Under the pieces are notes generated by a model. The model searched no databases and was not told where the DNA came from. It saw only the letters and a program-made list of their open reading frames with translations. DNA of 64,000 nt from Bradyrhizobium campsiandrae (GTDB lineage: Bacteria > Pseudomonadota > Alphaproteobacteria > Rhizobiales > Xanthobacteraceae). The DNA is taken from positions 1-64,000 of the forward strand of contig NZ_JAANIH010000040.1 of the NCBI RefSeq assembly GCF_014529705.1, in the 5' to 3' direction. The position numbers were made by a program, and so were the translations under genes. Of the stretch, positions 43,958 to 57,232 are shown piece by piece. Numbering within the stretch: position 1 is the first letter of the stretch; each line of letters begins with the position of its first letter.

Positions 43958-45616
43958 TCAGTTCGCCGGCCCCACCGTGAACGGGCCGATCGCGATGACG
44001 TGGCAGTCGCTGTCGTGCTTGGCGCAGTCGGCCAGGGCGCCGTTGACGGCGGTCTGCTCGTCGGCGGCTTTCAGGCCGAGACCCGGGCGTCCTGAGGTGC
44101 CGACGGCGACCGCATTCCAGCCGGTGCCGTCGCCGAGCTTGCGCACGACCTCGTCGCGCGCGTCGGCCACGATCGAGGGACTGCTGGCGGCGTGGAAGAA
44201 GCCAACCGCCCTGAGCACGGTCGGAATCGGCACGACGAAGACGTCGTCCACGGCCACGATCATGCAGGCCGAGCCCGCGATCGCGCCGCAGGACTCCAGC
44301 GAACGCCGCACCGCGTCGTCGACCGACGCTGCGCCGAGCGTCATGAAATAATGCCCGGCCGGGCCGAGCGCGACCGCGCGTGATTTTGCCGCCGGCGCGA
44401 AGATGTTTTCGAGCCGGGTCCTGGCCTGATCGCGCAGCATCGGAAAATCCTTCGGCACGAACGCGCGCTCAGTGACGGTGTCGTGCCGAAACCAGGGCTG
44501 CGGCGGCATTGGCGGGCTGCCATGGCTGTAGACGACCTTGTTGCCGAGCGCATAGAGCTCGCAGCGTCGCGGCGATTGCGCGGCGTCGGCGCGCTTCTGG
44601 CACTGGTCGAGCGCCGCATTGCCCGCGGCCTCTTCGGTCGGTTGATTGAGCGCGGAGCCGTAGAACCCGCCGATGTTCAGGGCGTAAGCCTTATAATCTC
44701 CGGCGGACGAATAGACGTCGCTGAGAAAGGAACGCTGGCGTTCGCCGATGAACGGCACCGCATCCGCGGGAAACTTGCCGCTCGACGCGGCCGGCGGCGT
44801 CGGAACGGGCGTAGGCGTCGCCGCAGCCGTTTGACTCGGCGTCGATGCCGGCGCCTTCGCGGCCATCGTGGGCGTCGGGCCGGGTGATGGCACGGACACC
44901 GGGCTCGGCGCCGGCGCCGCCGCGGTGGACGTCGGCGCGCCGGAGGCGACCTGTGCGGTCTCGAGCTTGGTGAAATAAAGGAAGCCGCCGACACCGATCG
45001 CGACGATAGAGACCACGCCGACCACCAGCGGCCACATCCAGTTCGGCGCGGGCGCCGCCTTGGCGACCTTCTTCAGCTGCGGCGTCGCGTATGTGCCGTC
45101 CTCGCGGCGCATCGCCACCATATAGGCGTGCACCGGCGTCGGAATGTTCTTCACCTCCTGGGCGCCGATATCGGCGAATTGCACCGACAGCTTGTTGGCG
45201 ACCTGCTCGTGCACGGCGCGGGAGACGCAGATGCCGCCGACTTCCGCCAGCCCCTCGAGCCTCGCCGCGATGTTGACGCCGTCGCCGAGTAGATCGCCGT
45301 TGCGCTCGACCACGTCGCCGATGGTGATGCCGATGCGAAACGACATCTGCCGGCTCGGCGGATAGGCCATGTTGCGGGTTCGCAAGCTCTCCTGGATGTC
45401 GATCGCGCAGCGCACCGCGTCCACCGCGCTCGGAAATTCCGCGAGCACGGCATCGCCGGCGGTGTTGAAGATGCGGCCGTTCGCCTTGGCGATGAAATCG
45501 TCGATGACTTCGCGATAGGAGGCGAGGCGCCGCAGCGTCTCTTCCTCGTCTTCCGCAACGAGCCTCGAGTAACCGGCAATATCGGCCGCGAAAATCGCCG
45601 CGATCTTGCGTTTCAT
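43958..45616 (-). CDS. Class III adenylate/guanylate cyclase with membrane segment and DUF4189-like tail
   Basis: The 552-residue protein starts at ATG 45616 (MKRKIAAIFAADIAGYSRL); in-frame sequence upstream is less convincing. Residues 1-175 are a class III cyclase domain with the metal aspartates in AADIAGYS and NTAGDAVLAEF, and with GDLLGDGVNIAARLEGLA. A membrane helix (about 205-228, WPLVVGVVSIVAIGVGGFLY) and a Pro/Ala/Thr-rich linker follow. The C-terminal part has DUF4189-like repeats with paired cysteines (AALDQCQ ... RRCELYA and ALADCAKHDSDCHVIAIG). It probably places catalysis inside and the cysteine-rich part in the periplasm, so it may sense envelope conditions. Confidence 0.88.
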   Translation of the reverse strand: MKRKIAAIFAADIAGYSRLVAEDEEETLRRLASYREVIDDFIAKANGRIFNTAGDAVLAEFPSAVDAVRCAIDIQESLRTRNMAYPPSRQMSFRIGITIGDVVERNGDLLGDGVNIAARLEGLAEVGGICVSRAVHEQVANKLSVQFADIGAQEVKNIPTPVHAYMVAMRREDGTYATPQLKKVAKAAPAPNWMWPLVVGVVSIVAIGVGGFLYFTKLETAQVASGAPTSTAAAPAPSPVSVPSPGPTPTMAAKAPASTPSQTAAATPTPVPTPPAASSGKFPADAVPFIGERQRSFLSDVYSSAGDYKAYALNIGGFYGSALNQPTEEAAGNAALDQCQKRADAAQSPRRCELYALGNKVVYSHGSPPMPPQPWFRHDTVTERAFVPKDFPMLRDQARTRLENIFAPAAKSRAVALGPAGHYFMTLGAASVDDAVRRSLESCGAIAGSACMIVAVDDVFVVPIPTVLRAVGFFHAASSPSIVADARDEVVRKLGDGTGWNAVAVGTSGRPGLGLKAADEQTAVNGALADCAKHDSDCHVIAIGPFTVGPAN

Positions 45617-45763
45617 CTGCACCCAGCCCTGGAACAATTCGCGGGCGCAGAATGCCGCTATCGGCGGCGCGGTGCAACAAAGTTTCAGCGCCCGCCACAT
45701 CAGTGACGAGCGCTGAACTTGTTCAGGAATTTAGCCTTGAGCCCCGAAGCGACGCCCCGGGGC

Positions 45764-46291
<528 letters not shown>

Positions 46292-46309
46292 GCGCAGCGC
46301 AGTTACGCG

Positions 46310-47779
<1,470 letters not shown>

Positions 47780-47826
47780 TCAACTAGACCGGGATGTTGC
47801 GTGTGATGGGCACCGACGCGTCTTGA

Positions 47827-48699
47827 TCAGACGGCCTCGGCACCCGAGATGATTTCGATCAGTTCCTTGGTGATCTGCGCCTGACGCGTGCGGTTGTAGA
47901 CCAGCGTCTGCTTGCGGATCATTTCACCGGCGTTGCGCGTCGCGTTGTCCATCGCGCTCATCTGCGCGCCGTAGAACGAGGCGTTGTTCTCGAGCAGCGC
48001 GCGGAAGATCTGCACCGCGAGGTTGCGCGGCAGAAGACGGGTCAGGATCTCGTCCTCTTCCGGCTCGTATTCGTAAGACGTCGTGTTGGCGGCAGCGCCT
48101 TCCTCGACGACCAGCGGAATGACCTGCTGGGCGGTCGGGATCTGCGCGATCACCGAGCGGAAGCGCGAGTAGAACAGCGTGCAGACGTCGAACTCGCCGG
48201 CGTCGAACCGCGCCAGCACCTTCTTGGCGATGTCCTCGGCATTGACGAAGCCGAGCTGGCGCACGCTGCGCAGGTCGAGATGCTCGACGATCTGCTTGTC
48301 GAACTGGCGGCGGAGCTGCTCGTAACCCTTGCGGCCGACACAGAAGAATTTCACGTCCTTGCCCTGCGCCATCAGCGCCAGCGCGCGCTCGCGGGCGAGG
48401 CGCACGATCGACGAGTTGAAGGCGCCTGACAGGCCGCGCTCGCCGGTGCAGACCAGCAGCAGATGCACCTGGTCGCGGCCGGTGCCGGCCAGCAGTTTCG
48501 GCGCGCCGGGCGAACCCGCGGCAGCGGCGGCGATGTTGGAGATCACCGCGCTCATCTTGTCGGCATAGGGACGTGCAGCTTCCGCAGCGGTCTGCGCGCG
48601 GCGCAGCTTCGAGGCCGCGACCATCTGCATGGCCTTGGTGATCTTTTGCGTCGCCTTGGTCGAGGCGATGCGGACGCGCATGTCTTTAAGTGACGCCAT
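47827..48699 (-). CDS. atpG: ATP synthase F1 gamma subunit
   Basis: The 290-residue protein begins [20 protein letters not shown] and ends [19 protein letters not shown], the two long helices that form the rotating shaft. [13 protein letters not shown] is also conserved. It lies between atpA and atpD. A dispersed repeat of about 85 bases separates it from atpA. Confidence 0.98.
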   Translation of the reverse strand: MASLKDMRVRIASTKATQKITKAMQMVAASKLRRAQTAAEAARPYADKMSAVISNIAAAAAGSPGAPKLLAGTGRDQVHLLLVCTGERGLSGAFNSSIVRLARERALALMAQGKDVKFFCVGRKGYEQLRRQFDKQIVEHLDLRSVRQLGFVNAEDIAKKVLARFDAGEFDVCTLFYSRFRSVIAQIPTAQQVIPLVVEEGAAANTTSYEYEPEEDEILTRLLPRNLAVQIFRALLENNASFYGAQMSAMDNATRNAGEMIRKQTLVYNRTRQAQITKELIEIISGAEAV

Positions 48700-48754
48700 T
48701 CTTCGTTCACCCCGGCGGTTCGACCCTTTGGCCTGACCGCAACCCTATCCATTC

Positions 48755-48839
48755 GTCATGCCCGGGCTCGTCCCGGGCATCCACGTAGCTGCCTCGCACG
48801 CCGATAGACGTGGATGGCCGGGACAAGCCCGGCCATGAC
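48755..48839. repeat. Dispersed inverted repeat between atpA and atpG
   Basis: GTCATGCCCGGGCTCGTCCC and GGGACAAGCCCGGCCATGAC form the arms. It is nearly identical to copies at 32911 and 35304. Since atp subunits are needed in fixed ratios, this hairpin in the message may adjust stability or segment expression. Confidence 0.85.
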
Positions 48840-48846
48840 GGCAGCT

Positions 48847-50936
<2,090 letters not shown>

Positions 50937-51584
50937 AGACGCGCTCTTTTAGCTGTCAAACTCGCAAGGGAAAAACCGTCGCCACAAAGCGGCGCCTAGC
51001 GATCCAAGCCCTTGGAATTCAAGCGGGACTTCGATTTTCGACCAGCACGGGACGTGCCGGGCTCGTTAAAATCGCGGCTTTGCTAACATAGCAGGCGCGC
51101 ACGTGCAACATGACGCCAAATTAAAGGCACGAGGTTCTGTCGCCAGTTCGTCGCAGATCGCGAGTGGCCCCGCGCAGCATGAGCGGCAACCTGCCATGCC
51201 ACGGAATTGCCGCGACTGTTACGGCGGTAGCCTGCGCCTTCGTTCCTGCCATCAGTGCATAGCCGCCATGAACACGGCTCGCTGAGGCGTGACCGCGGCC
51301 CCGCGGATCGCGCCTGCCGAATACTTAGCCAATTCTAAACTGGGCGAGCGATGACTTCGCTTTACAGTATTCGCAAGTAATACTGCAGTTAATAAATCGT
51401 TAAAGCGAAATATTACGGAACATCGGCTGAATATCGATTCAGGTCACAAGATGTTTCAGCACGACACATAGCGGAAATACTGCCCAATTCATGCCTCATT
51501 GGGAATCGAAACGCCAACCCGCTCACAAACTGATGGGGGCTCCATTAGCCACATATGTGGCAATACTATCGTAGGGACCACTAA
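50937..51584. other. Gene-free divergent region between atpH and rlpA
   Basis: No credible gene was found in these 648 bases. The half near atpH is GC-rich and should contain the atp operon promoter, which I could not place with confidence. The part 51350-51480 is AT-rich. Close to rlpA it contains a hairpin (CCCAAT / ATTGGG, 51483-51503) and a perfect palindrome at 51548-51561, listed separately. Confidence 0.6.
51548..51561. promoter_or_regulatory. Perfect 14-base palindrome upstream of rlpA
   Basis: GCCACATATGTGGC is fully self-complementary and ends 23 bases before the rlpA start codon, just ahead of the ribosome binding site AGGGA. It is a plausible dimeric repressor or activator site. 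Confidence 0.4.
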
Positions 51585-52085
51585 ATGCTGTCTTTGAAGA
51601 CGCTGGGCACTGTGACCCGGCCGCGTACGGCGATCGCTTTCGTCGCTGCAACTCTCCTCGTCGGTGGAACTGCCACCGAAGCATCCGCCAAATCCCGGCA
51701 CCACCACCGGGCCTCTCACCGCCACCATAGCCAGGACGCCTCCAACACGACCTCCGATTGGCGCAACGCCAATGCGTCGATGACGCCGTCGTCGGGCTCC
51801 GGGCACACCTTCTCGGGCATGGCCTCCTATTACGGCAACGAGTCCGGCAGCCGCACCGCCTCGGGTGCGCGCTTCAACCAGAACGCCATGACCGCCGCGC
51901 ACCGTTCGCTGCCGTTCGGCACCAAGGTCCGCGTCACCCATGGCGGCCAGAGCGTCATCGTCACCATCAATGACCGTGGCCCGTTCGTGCGCGGCCGCGT
52001 GCTCGATCTCTCCACCGGCGCTGCCCGCGCCATCGGCCTCACCGGCGCCGGCGTCGGCCGCGTCACCGCGGAAGTCGTCTCTTAA
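51585..52085 (+). CDS. RlpA-family septal lytic transglycosylase-like lipoprotein relative
   Basis: The 166-residue protein has a signal peptide (about 1-33, IAFVAATLLVGGTATEASA) and a His/Ser-rich linker. Its double-psi barrel has GMASYYGNESGSRTASGARFNQ, MTAAHRSLPFGTKVRVT, VTINDRGPFVRGRVLDLS and GAARAIGL, including the catalytic-type Asp. RlpA cuts denuded glycan strands at the septum in some bacteria. There is no lipobox cysteine, so this form is probably soluble periplasmic. No SPOR domain is present. Confidence 0.92.
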   Translation: MLSLKTLGTVTRPRTAIAFVAATLLVGGTATEASAKSRHHHRASHRHHSQDASNTTSDWRNANASMTPSSGSGHTFSGMASYYGNESGSRTASGARFNQNAMTAAHRSLPFGTKVRVTHGGQSVIVTINDRGPFVRGRVLDLSTGAARAIGLTGAGVGRVTAEVVS

Positions 52086-52151
52086 GCGGCGCTTCCCGAG
52101 CCTCAAGCTCACACGCGCAGTTTTCATCAGTTTGATGCGCGCGTGAAACAG

Positions 52152-52182
52152 GCCCGCGGTCTTGGGGGACCGCGGGCTTTTT
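52152..52182 (+). terminator. Intrinsic terminator of rlpA
   Basis: GCCCGCGGTC (52152-52161) pairs with GACCGCGGGC (52168-52177) and is followed by TTTTT. Confidence 0.9.
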
Positions 52183-52228
52183 GCTTTCGGTCGTCGCGAC
52201 TTCATGCAACGCGCCCCAGCCGCTCACC

Positions 52229-52362
52229 GTCATCCTGAGGTGCTCGTCCTGCAACGCAGGACGAGCCTCGAAGGACGACGGCCCGGCTGCATCTTGGCCG
52301 CTCATCCTTCGAGGCTCGCCATGCGCCGCTTCGCGACGCAAGGCTCACGCCTCAGGATGACG
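52229..52362. repeat. Dispersed repeat (CATCCTGAGGTG type)
   Basis: It starts GTCATCCTGAGGTGCTCGTC and ends CGCCTCAGGATGAC, with internal CCTCGAAGGA and TCCTTCGAGG arms. It belongs to the same class as 46204-46291 and 56519-56646. Confidence 0.8.
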
Positions 52363-52392
52363 GATTTGACTTGCGCACCGCTGCCACCACGC

Positions 52393-52479
52393 CGTCATTG
52401 CGAGCGCCGCGAAGCAATCCAGAATCTTCCCACGGAGGGACCCTGGATTGCTTCGTCGCAAGGGCTCCTCGCAATGACG
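52393..52479. repeat. Dispersed inverted repeat (CGTCATTGCGAG type)
   Basis: CGTCATTGCGAGCGCCGCGA and the inverted CTTCGTCGCAAGGG ... GCAATGACG flank CAATCCAG / CTGGATTG. It is the second copy of the element at 29144-29230. Confidence 0.8.
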
Positions 52480-52497
52480 GGGAGAGAGTGGCGGCTC

Positions 52498-54708
52498 TTA
52501 CAAAAAGCTCTGCGGATCGACGTCGACTTCCAGCTTCTGGTTACCCGTCGGCTTCGGACACACTGCGAGCCAGTTGCGCAAATAATCCGACAGATCGAAG
52601 CCGCGTGCCGACTTCACCAAAATGCGAAAGCGGTAGCGGCCCTTGATGACGGCGAGCGGCGCTTCGGCCGGGCCCAGCACGACGACGCGCTCGTCGCGCG
52701 GGGCGAGCGCAACGAGACGGCGGCCGAGCCCCTCGGCGCTCGGACGGTCTCCGGCGGAAATGATCAGGCTCGCGAGCCGGCCGAACGGGGGATAGAGCGT
52801 CTTCTCGCGCAGCTCGATCTCGCTGTCGTAGAAGGCTTCGCGGTCGCAGGCGATCAGCGCCTTCATGACAGGGTGGTCAGGCTGGTGCGTTTGCAGATAG
52901 CCGACGCCGCGGCCCTGCTCGCGGCCGGCGCGGCCGATCACCTGATTGAGCAATTGCCAGGTGCGTTCCGCCGCGCGCGGATCGCCATTGGAGAGGCCGA
53001 GATCGGCATCGACCACGCCGACCAGATTGAGCCGCGGGAAATTGTGGCCCTTGGCGACGAGCTGCGTGCCGATGATGATGTCGACGCGGCCCTCCGCGAT
53101 CTCATTGAGCTCACTGCGCATCGTCTCGATCGAGGTGATGAGATCGCTCGACAGCACCATGGTGCGCGCCTCGGGGAATAGCGCGGCCGCCTCCTCCTGC
53201 AGGCGTTCGACGCCGGGGCCGACCGCCACCAGCGATTCCTCCGCCGCGCAATGCGGGCAGGCCGGCGGGCGCGGCATCGAGAAGCCGCAATGATGGCAGA
53301 CGAGGCGCTGACGAAAGCGATGATCGACCAGCCAGGCATCGCAGATGGTGCAGGCAAAGCGGTGGCCGCAGGCACGGCACAGCGTCAGCGGCGCATAGCC
53401 GCGGCGATTGAGGAACAGCAGCGCCTGCTCGCGCTTCTCGATGGCTTTCTTGATCTCGCCGGCCAGCCGCGGCGAGATGTAGCGGCCGCGCGCGGGCGGC
53501 TCGCGACGCAAATCAATCGCCTCGATGTGCGGCATGTGCTGGCCGCCGAAGCGCGAGGGCAGCGCGATGCGCTGATAGCGGTTCTTGCGCGCGTTGACCT
53601 CTGATTCGACCGAGGGGGTCGCCGAGGCCAGCACGATCGGGATTTTTGCGATATGCGCGCGCACCACCGCCATGTCGCGGGCGTGATAGTGCACGCCCTC
53701 GTCCTGCTTGTAGGCCTGGTCGTGCTCTTCATCGACGACGATGAGGCCGAGATTGGCGTAAGGGAGAAACAGCGCCGAGCGCGCGCCGACCACGACCGGC
53801 GCTGATCCTTCCGAGATCGCCGCCCAATTGCGGGCGCGGGTGCGTGGCGTCAGTTCAGAATGCCACTCGATCGGGCGCACGCCGAAGCGCTGCGCGAAGC
53901 GGTCGAGGAACTGGCCGGTGAGCGCGATCTCCGGCATCAGGATCAGCGACTGTTTGCCGCGGCGGATGGTTTCCGCCACGGCCTCGAAATAGACCTCGGT
54001 CTTGCCCGAACCGGTGACGCCGTCGAGCAGCGCAACGTGGAAGCTGCCGTTGGCCGCGAGCGCGCGCATCGCATCGACACCGGCCCGCTGCAGCGGCGAG
54101 AAATCCGGCCGGCCGAACTCCGGATCGGGGCGAGGTGGCGGAGGCGGCTGCGGCATCGGCTCGACCGTGAGCGTGCCCTCGTCGACGAGGCCGTCGATCA
54201 CCCCGCTTGAGACGCCGGCTTCCTTGGCGGCCTCGGACTTGCCGTGGAGGAGGCGGTCCGACAGCACCTCGATCACGCGCGCCCGCGCCGGGGTCAGGCG
54301 CCGCGGCGGATCGCCCGTCAGCCGCACGCCGGGGCGCACGCGCTCGGGGCCGAGATTCTCGCCCATGCGCAGGCACATGCGCAGCACCATGCCGCGCGGG
54401 CTCAACGTGTAATTGGCAACCCAATCGACGACCGAACGCAGTTCGCCCTTCAGCGGCGGCACATCCAGCTTCTCGCTGACCTCCTTGAGGCGATTGTGCA
54501 GGCGCGGATCGGGATTGGCGTTTTCGCCCCAGACCACGGCCAAAACCTCGCGCGCACCCAGCGGCACGCCGACGAGATCGCCGGCCTTCAGCTCCGTGCC
54601 CACAGGCACCTTGTAGGAATAGGTCTGGTCGAGCGCGACCGGCACCAGCACGTCGACCATGCCGGTCGCGTTGGTGGGGGCGGCGGTGCTGCGCGACGTA
54701 TGATTCAT
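52498..54708 (-). CDS. priA: Primosomal helicase PriA
   Basis: The 736-residue replication-restart helicase has an N-terminal DNA-binding domain (VDVLVPVALDQTYSYKVP), Walker A GVTGSGKTEVYFEAV, the VVDEEHDQAYKQ box, and a zinc-binding cysteine cluster in an insert (LCRACGHRFACTIC ... CHHCG ... CPHC). GIGTQ-type motif VI is represented by IIGTQLVAKGHNFPRL. It recognises stalled forks and reloads the replicative helicase. It is divergent from xerC. Confidence 0.97.
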   Translation of the reverse strand: MNHTSRSTAAPTNATGMVDVLVPVALDQTYSYKVPVGTELKAGDLVGVPLGAREVLAVVWGENANPDPRLHNRLKEVSEKLDVPPLKGELRSVVDWVANYTLSPRGMVLRMCLRMGENLGPERVRPGVRLTGDPPRRLTPARARVIEVLSDRLLHGKSEAAKEAGVSSGVIDGLVDEGTLTVEPMPQPPPPPRPDPEFGRPDFSPLQRAGVDAMRALAANGSFHVALLDGVTGSGKTEVYFEAVAETIRRGKQSLILMPEIALTGQFLDRFAQRFGVRPIEWHSELTPRTRARNWAAISEGSAPVVVGARSALFLPYANLGLIVVDEEHDQAYKQDEGVHYHARDMAVVRAHIAKIPIVLASATPSVESEVNARKNRYQRIALPSRFGGQHMPHIEAIDLRREPPARGRYISPRLAGEIKKAIEKREQALLFLNRRGYAPLTLCRACGHRFACTICDAWLVDHRFRQRLVCHHCGFSMPRPPACPHCAAEESLVAVGPGVERLQEEAAALFPEARTMVLSSDLITSIETMRSELNEIAEGRVDIIIGTQLVAKGHNFPRLNLVGVVDADLGLSNGDPRAAERTWQLLNQVIGRAGREQGRGVGYLQTHQPDHPVMKALIACDREAFYDSEIELREKTLYPPFGRLASLIISAGDRPSAEGLGRRLVALAPRDERVVVLGPAEAPLAVIKGRYRFRILVKSARGFDLSDYLRNWLAVCPKPTGNQKLEVDVDPQSFL

Positions 54709-54821
54709 GAGCGGAGAATCGGAACCTTGCGGGGCTGAAGGCTAGCGCGCCGTCGGCACCTTAGCGAACAGTAAACCTGTGGGATGCGATATACTGTGCG
54801 GAATCATCTCGTCCAGAGCGC

Positions 54822-55787
54822 ATGAGCAAAGCGGCCGTACCTCAAATCGAGCTCGCCAGCGCCGATCCCTCGATCGCGCAGGAGATGGCGCGCTGGCTGT
54901 CGCATCTCGGCGCCGAGCGGCGGCTGTCGCCGAAGACGCTGGAGGCCTATGGACGCGACCTCAGGCAGTGCCTGGATTTCCTGTGCGGCCATTGGGGCGA
55001 GCGCGTCACGCTGGAACGCTTCGCCGCGCTCGAGGCCACCGACATTCGCGCCTTCATGGCGATGCGCCGCGCCGACGACATTGCCGGCCGTTCCCTGATG
55101 CGCGCGCTCGCGGGCCTGCGCTCGTTCGGCCGCTTCCTCGAGCGCGAAGGCAAGGGCAAGGTCGGCGCGCTCTCTGCGATCCGTGCGCCCAAGGTTTCGA
55201 AGAGCCTGCCGAAGCCGTTGCCGATGGCGTCCGCAAAGCGCCTCGCCGATGCCGACGAGCGCGCCGGCGAGGAGCGCGAGACCTGGATCCTGGTCCGTGA
55301 CGCCGCCGTGATGGCGCTGCTCTATGGCTCGGGCCTGCGCATCTCCGAAGCGCTCGGGCTGAAGCGCCGCGAGGTGCCGAAAGCAGGCGAAGGCGACGTG
55401 CTGGTCGTCACAGGCAAAGGCAACAAGACGCGCATGGTGCCGGTGCTGCAGAACGTGCTGGCGCTGATCGACGAATATGTCGCGATGTGCCCGCATGCGC
55501 TGCGCCCCGAGGGGCCGATCTTCGTCGGCGCGCGCGGCGGGCCCTTGAGCCCGCGCATCATCCAGCTGGCGATGGAGCGGCTGCGCGGCGCGCTGGGCCT
55601 GCCCGACAGCGCCACGCCGCACGCGCTGCGGCACTCGTTCGCCACGCACCTGCTCTCGCGCGGCGGTGATTTGCGCGCGATCCAGGAATTGCTCGGCCAT
55701 TCCTCGCTGTCGACCACGCAAATCTATACCGGCATCGATTCCGAGCGATTGCTGGAAGTCTATGCCAGCGCGCATCCGAGGCGCTGA
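54822..55787 (+). CDS. xerC: Tyrosine recombinase XerC
   Basis: The 321-residue recombinase has an N-terminal core-binding domain (MARWLSHLGAERRLSPKTLEA) and the catalytic set GSGLRISEALGL (Arg), HALRHSFATHLLSRG (His-x-x-Arg), LLGHSSLSTTQIYTGI (His, Tyr). With XerD it resolves chromosome dimers at dif. Its position next to priA is common in alphaproteobacteria. It is a housekeeping recombinase, unlike the two island integrases. Confidence 0.95.
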   Translation: MSKAAVPQIELASADPSIAQEMARWLSHLGAERRLSPKTLEAYGRDLRQCLDFLCGHWGERVTLERFAALEATDIRAFMAMRRADDIAGRSLMRALAGLRSFGRFLEREGKGKVGALSAIRAPKVSKSLPKPLPMASAKRLADADERAGEERETWILVRDAAVMALLYGSGLRISEALGLKRREVPKAGEGDVLVVTGKGNKTRMVPVLQNVLALIDEYVAMCPHALRPEGPIFVGARGGPLSPRIIQLAMERLRGALGLPDSATPHALRHSFATHLLSRGGDLRAIQELLGHSSLSTTQIYTGIDSERLLEVYASAHPRR

Positions 55788-55903
55788 GCGGCTCGCCTAA
55801 TCCTGACATCAAGCTGTCATCAGGAACGCGCCTGGCACGCATACCACTTGCGCGAGCCGCACGGTTCGGTCAATCGTTGCGGCACCGAGACAGGAGGGAC
55901 TTC

Positions 55904-56497
55904 ATGAGCGCACACGAAAGCATGGAGCATGCGGAGCATGCCGAACACGCATCCGGCGAGAACAAGAAGATCGCGCTTTTGATCGCCGTGCTGGCGCTGT
56001 TCCTGGCGATCTCCGAGACGCTCGGCAAGGGCGCGCAGACCGAATCGATCAGCAAGAACGTCGAGGCCGCCAATCTGTGGGCGTTCTTCCAGGCCAAGAG
56101 CGTTCGCCGCACCGTGGTGCAGACCGCCGCCGAGCAGGGCAAGCTGACGCTGGGGTCGGCCACCGACGACGCCACCAAGGCGGCGGTGCAGAAACAGATC
56201 GACGACTGGACCAAGACCGCGGCGCGCTACCGCTCCGAGCCCGAGACCGGCGAAGGCACCGAGCAACTCGCCGAGAAAGCCAAGCACGCCGAGCATGAGC
56301 GCGACGAGGCGACCGCGAAATATCATCATTTCGAACTGGCCTCCGCCGCCTTCCAGATCGGCATCGTGCTGGCGTCAGCGACGATCATCACCGGCATGAT
56401 CGCGCTCGCCTATATCGGCGGGCTGTTGACGCTCGCCGGCATCGTCATGACCGCGCTCGGCGTTTGGGCGCCGCATCTGCTGCATCTGCACGGGTAG
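55904..56497 (+). CDS. DUF4337-type membrane protein
   Basis: The 197-residue protein starts at ATG 55904, preceded by AGGAGGG. It has a His/Glu-rich N-terminus (HESMEHAEHAEHASGEN), one membrane segment (about 23-42, IALLIAVLALFLAISETLG), a polar region of about 100 residues, and two further segments near the C-terminus (QIGIVLASATIITGMIALAY and LLTLAGIVMTALGVWAPHLL). This layout is that of the DUF4337 family, whose function is unknown. Confidence 0.85.
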   Translation: MSAHESMEHAEHAEHASGENKKIALLIAVLALFLAISETLGKGAQTESISKNVEAANLWAFFQAKSVRRTVVQTAAEQGKLTLGSATDDATKAAVQKQIDDWTKTAARYRSEPETGEGTEQLAEKAKHAEHERDEATAKYHHFELASAAFQIGIVLASATIITGMIALAYIGGLLTLAGIVMTALGVWAPHLLHLHG

Positions 56498-56518
56498 GGG
56501 GCGACCAATTCGTAATCC

Positions 56519-56646
56519 GTCATCCTGAGGTGAGAGGCATGGGACGCAACGCGTCCCATGGGGAGCCTCGAAGGATGAACGGCCGTGATGCAGCCGGGCC
56601 GTCGCCCTTCGAGGGCCGCTGAAGAAGCGGCCACCTCAGGGTGACG
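56519..56646. repeat. Dispersed repeat (CATCCTGAGGTG type)
   Basis: It starts GTCATCCTGAGGTGAGAGGC and ends CACCTCAGGGTGACGG, with CCTCGAAGGATGA and GCCCTTCGAGGG inside. It is the third copy of the class in the window and lies between convergent genes. Confidence 0.8.
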
Positions 56647-56667
56647 GTGATAGATTAGTGATAGCCC

Positions 56668-57198
56668 TCACCGCGCCTCGTGCACGCTCTTGCGGAAGCG
56701 CTGGATCAGGCGGAGCGTGCGCGCGGACCAGCCTTCGCGATTGCCCTTGATCAGCTCGCGGATGCGGCGCTTGATCGGTTCGACCAGTGCGGTTGCCTTG
56801 GCGCGCACACGCAGCACGAGATCGTAGATCCGCTCGAACCAGTGCATCTCCAGCAACTTGTCGCGCGTGACGTCGAACACGAAGGCGGTGACGCCGACGC
56901 CGAGCATCTTGGCGAACAGGATCGTGAAGACCGCGCTGGTCCAGTATTCATGCGTGAGCAGCCACAGGCCGACGAGCTTGAGCGGAAACAGCGGGATGAT
57001 CGGGACCGCGAACACGATCAGCGTCATCGCCGGCGACAGCGCATCGACGCGCTCCGCCAGCCACGCCTTGAAGCGGGCAAGCGGGATCAGTGCGACGACC
57101 CGCGCGACAACGGGTTCGAGATGGTCCCACAGCCAGGCTTCGATCAGAAAGATGATCGCCAGCAGGACCCAGACCGGTTGAAGAAGGCGGCGCAGCAT
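56668..57198 (-). CDS. Conserved hypothetical membrane protein
   Basis: The 176-residue protein starts at ATG 57198. It has an N-terminal hydrophobic helix (VWVLLAIIFLIEAWLWDHL), two further segments in the middle (MTLIVFAVPIIPLFPLKLVG and TILFAKMLGVGVTAFVFDV) and a basic, helical C-terminus. No known domain is recognised. It lies 34 bases downstream of lpdA on the same strand and may be co-transcribed with the 2-oxoglutarate dehydrogenase genes. Confidence 0.7.
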   Translation of the reverse strand: MLRRLLQPVWVLLAIIFLIEAWLWDHLEPVVARVVALIPLARFKAWLAERVDALSPAMTLIVFAVPIIPLFPLKLVGLWLLTHEYWTSAVFTILFAKMLGVGVTAFVFDVTRDKLLEMHWFERIYDLVLRVRAKATALVEPIKRRIRELIKGNREGWSARTLRLIQRFRKSVHEAR

Positions 57199-57232
57199 GT
57201 GTTTCCCGCCCGATTCGGTGCTGGGCGCGAAC

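Larger units (their letters stand above)
52086..52497. other. Gene-free region between rlpA and priA
   Basis: The convergent spacer holds the rlpA terminator and two different dispersed repeats (52229-52362 and 52393-52479). No gene was found. Confidence 0.7.

Noticed and set aside
51103-51285. Sixty-codon open frame in the atpH-rlpA spacer
   Set aside because: No ribosome binding site, odd composition and no known family; treated as non-coding.
54804-55775. Minus-strand open frame opposite xerC
   Set aside because: Antisense shadow; the plus strand encodes all catalytic residues of XerC.
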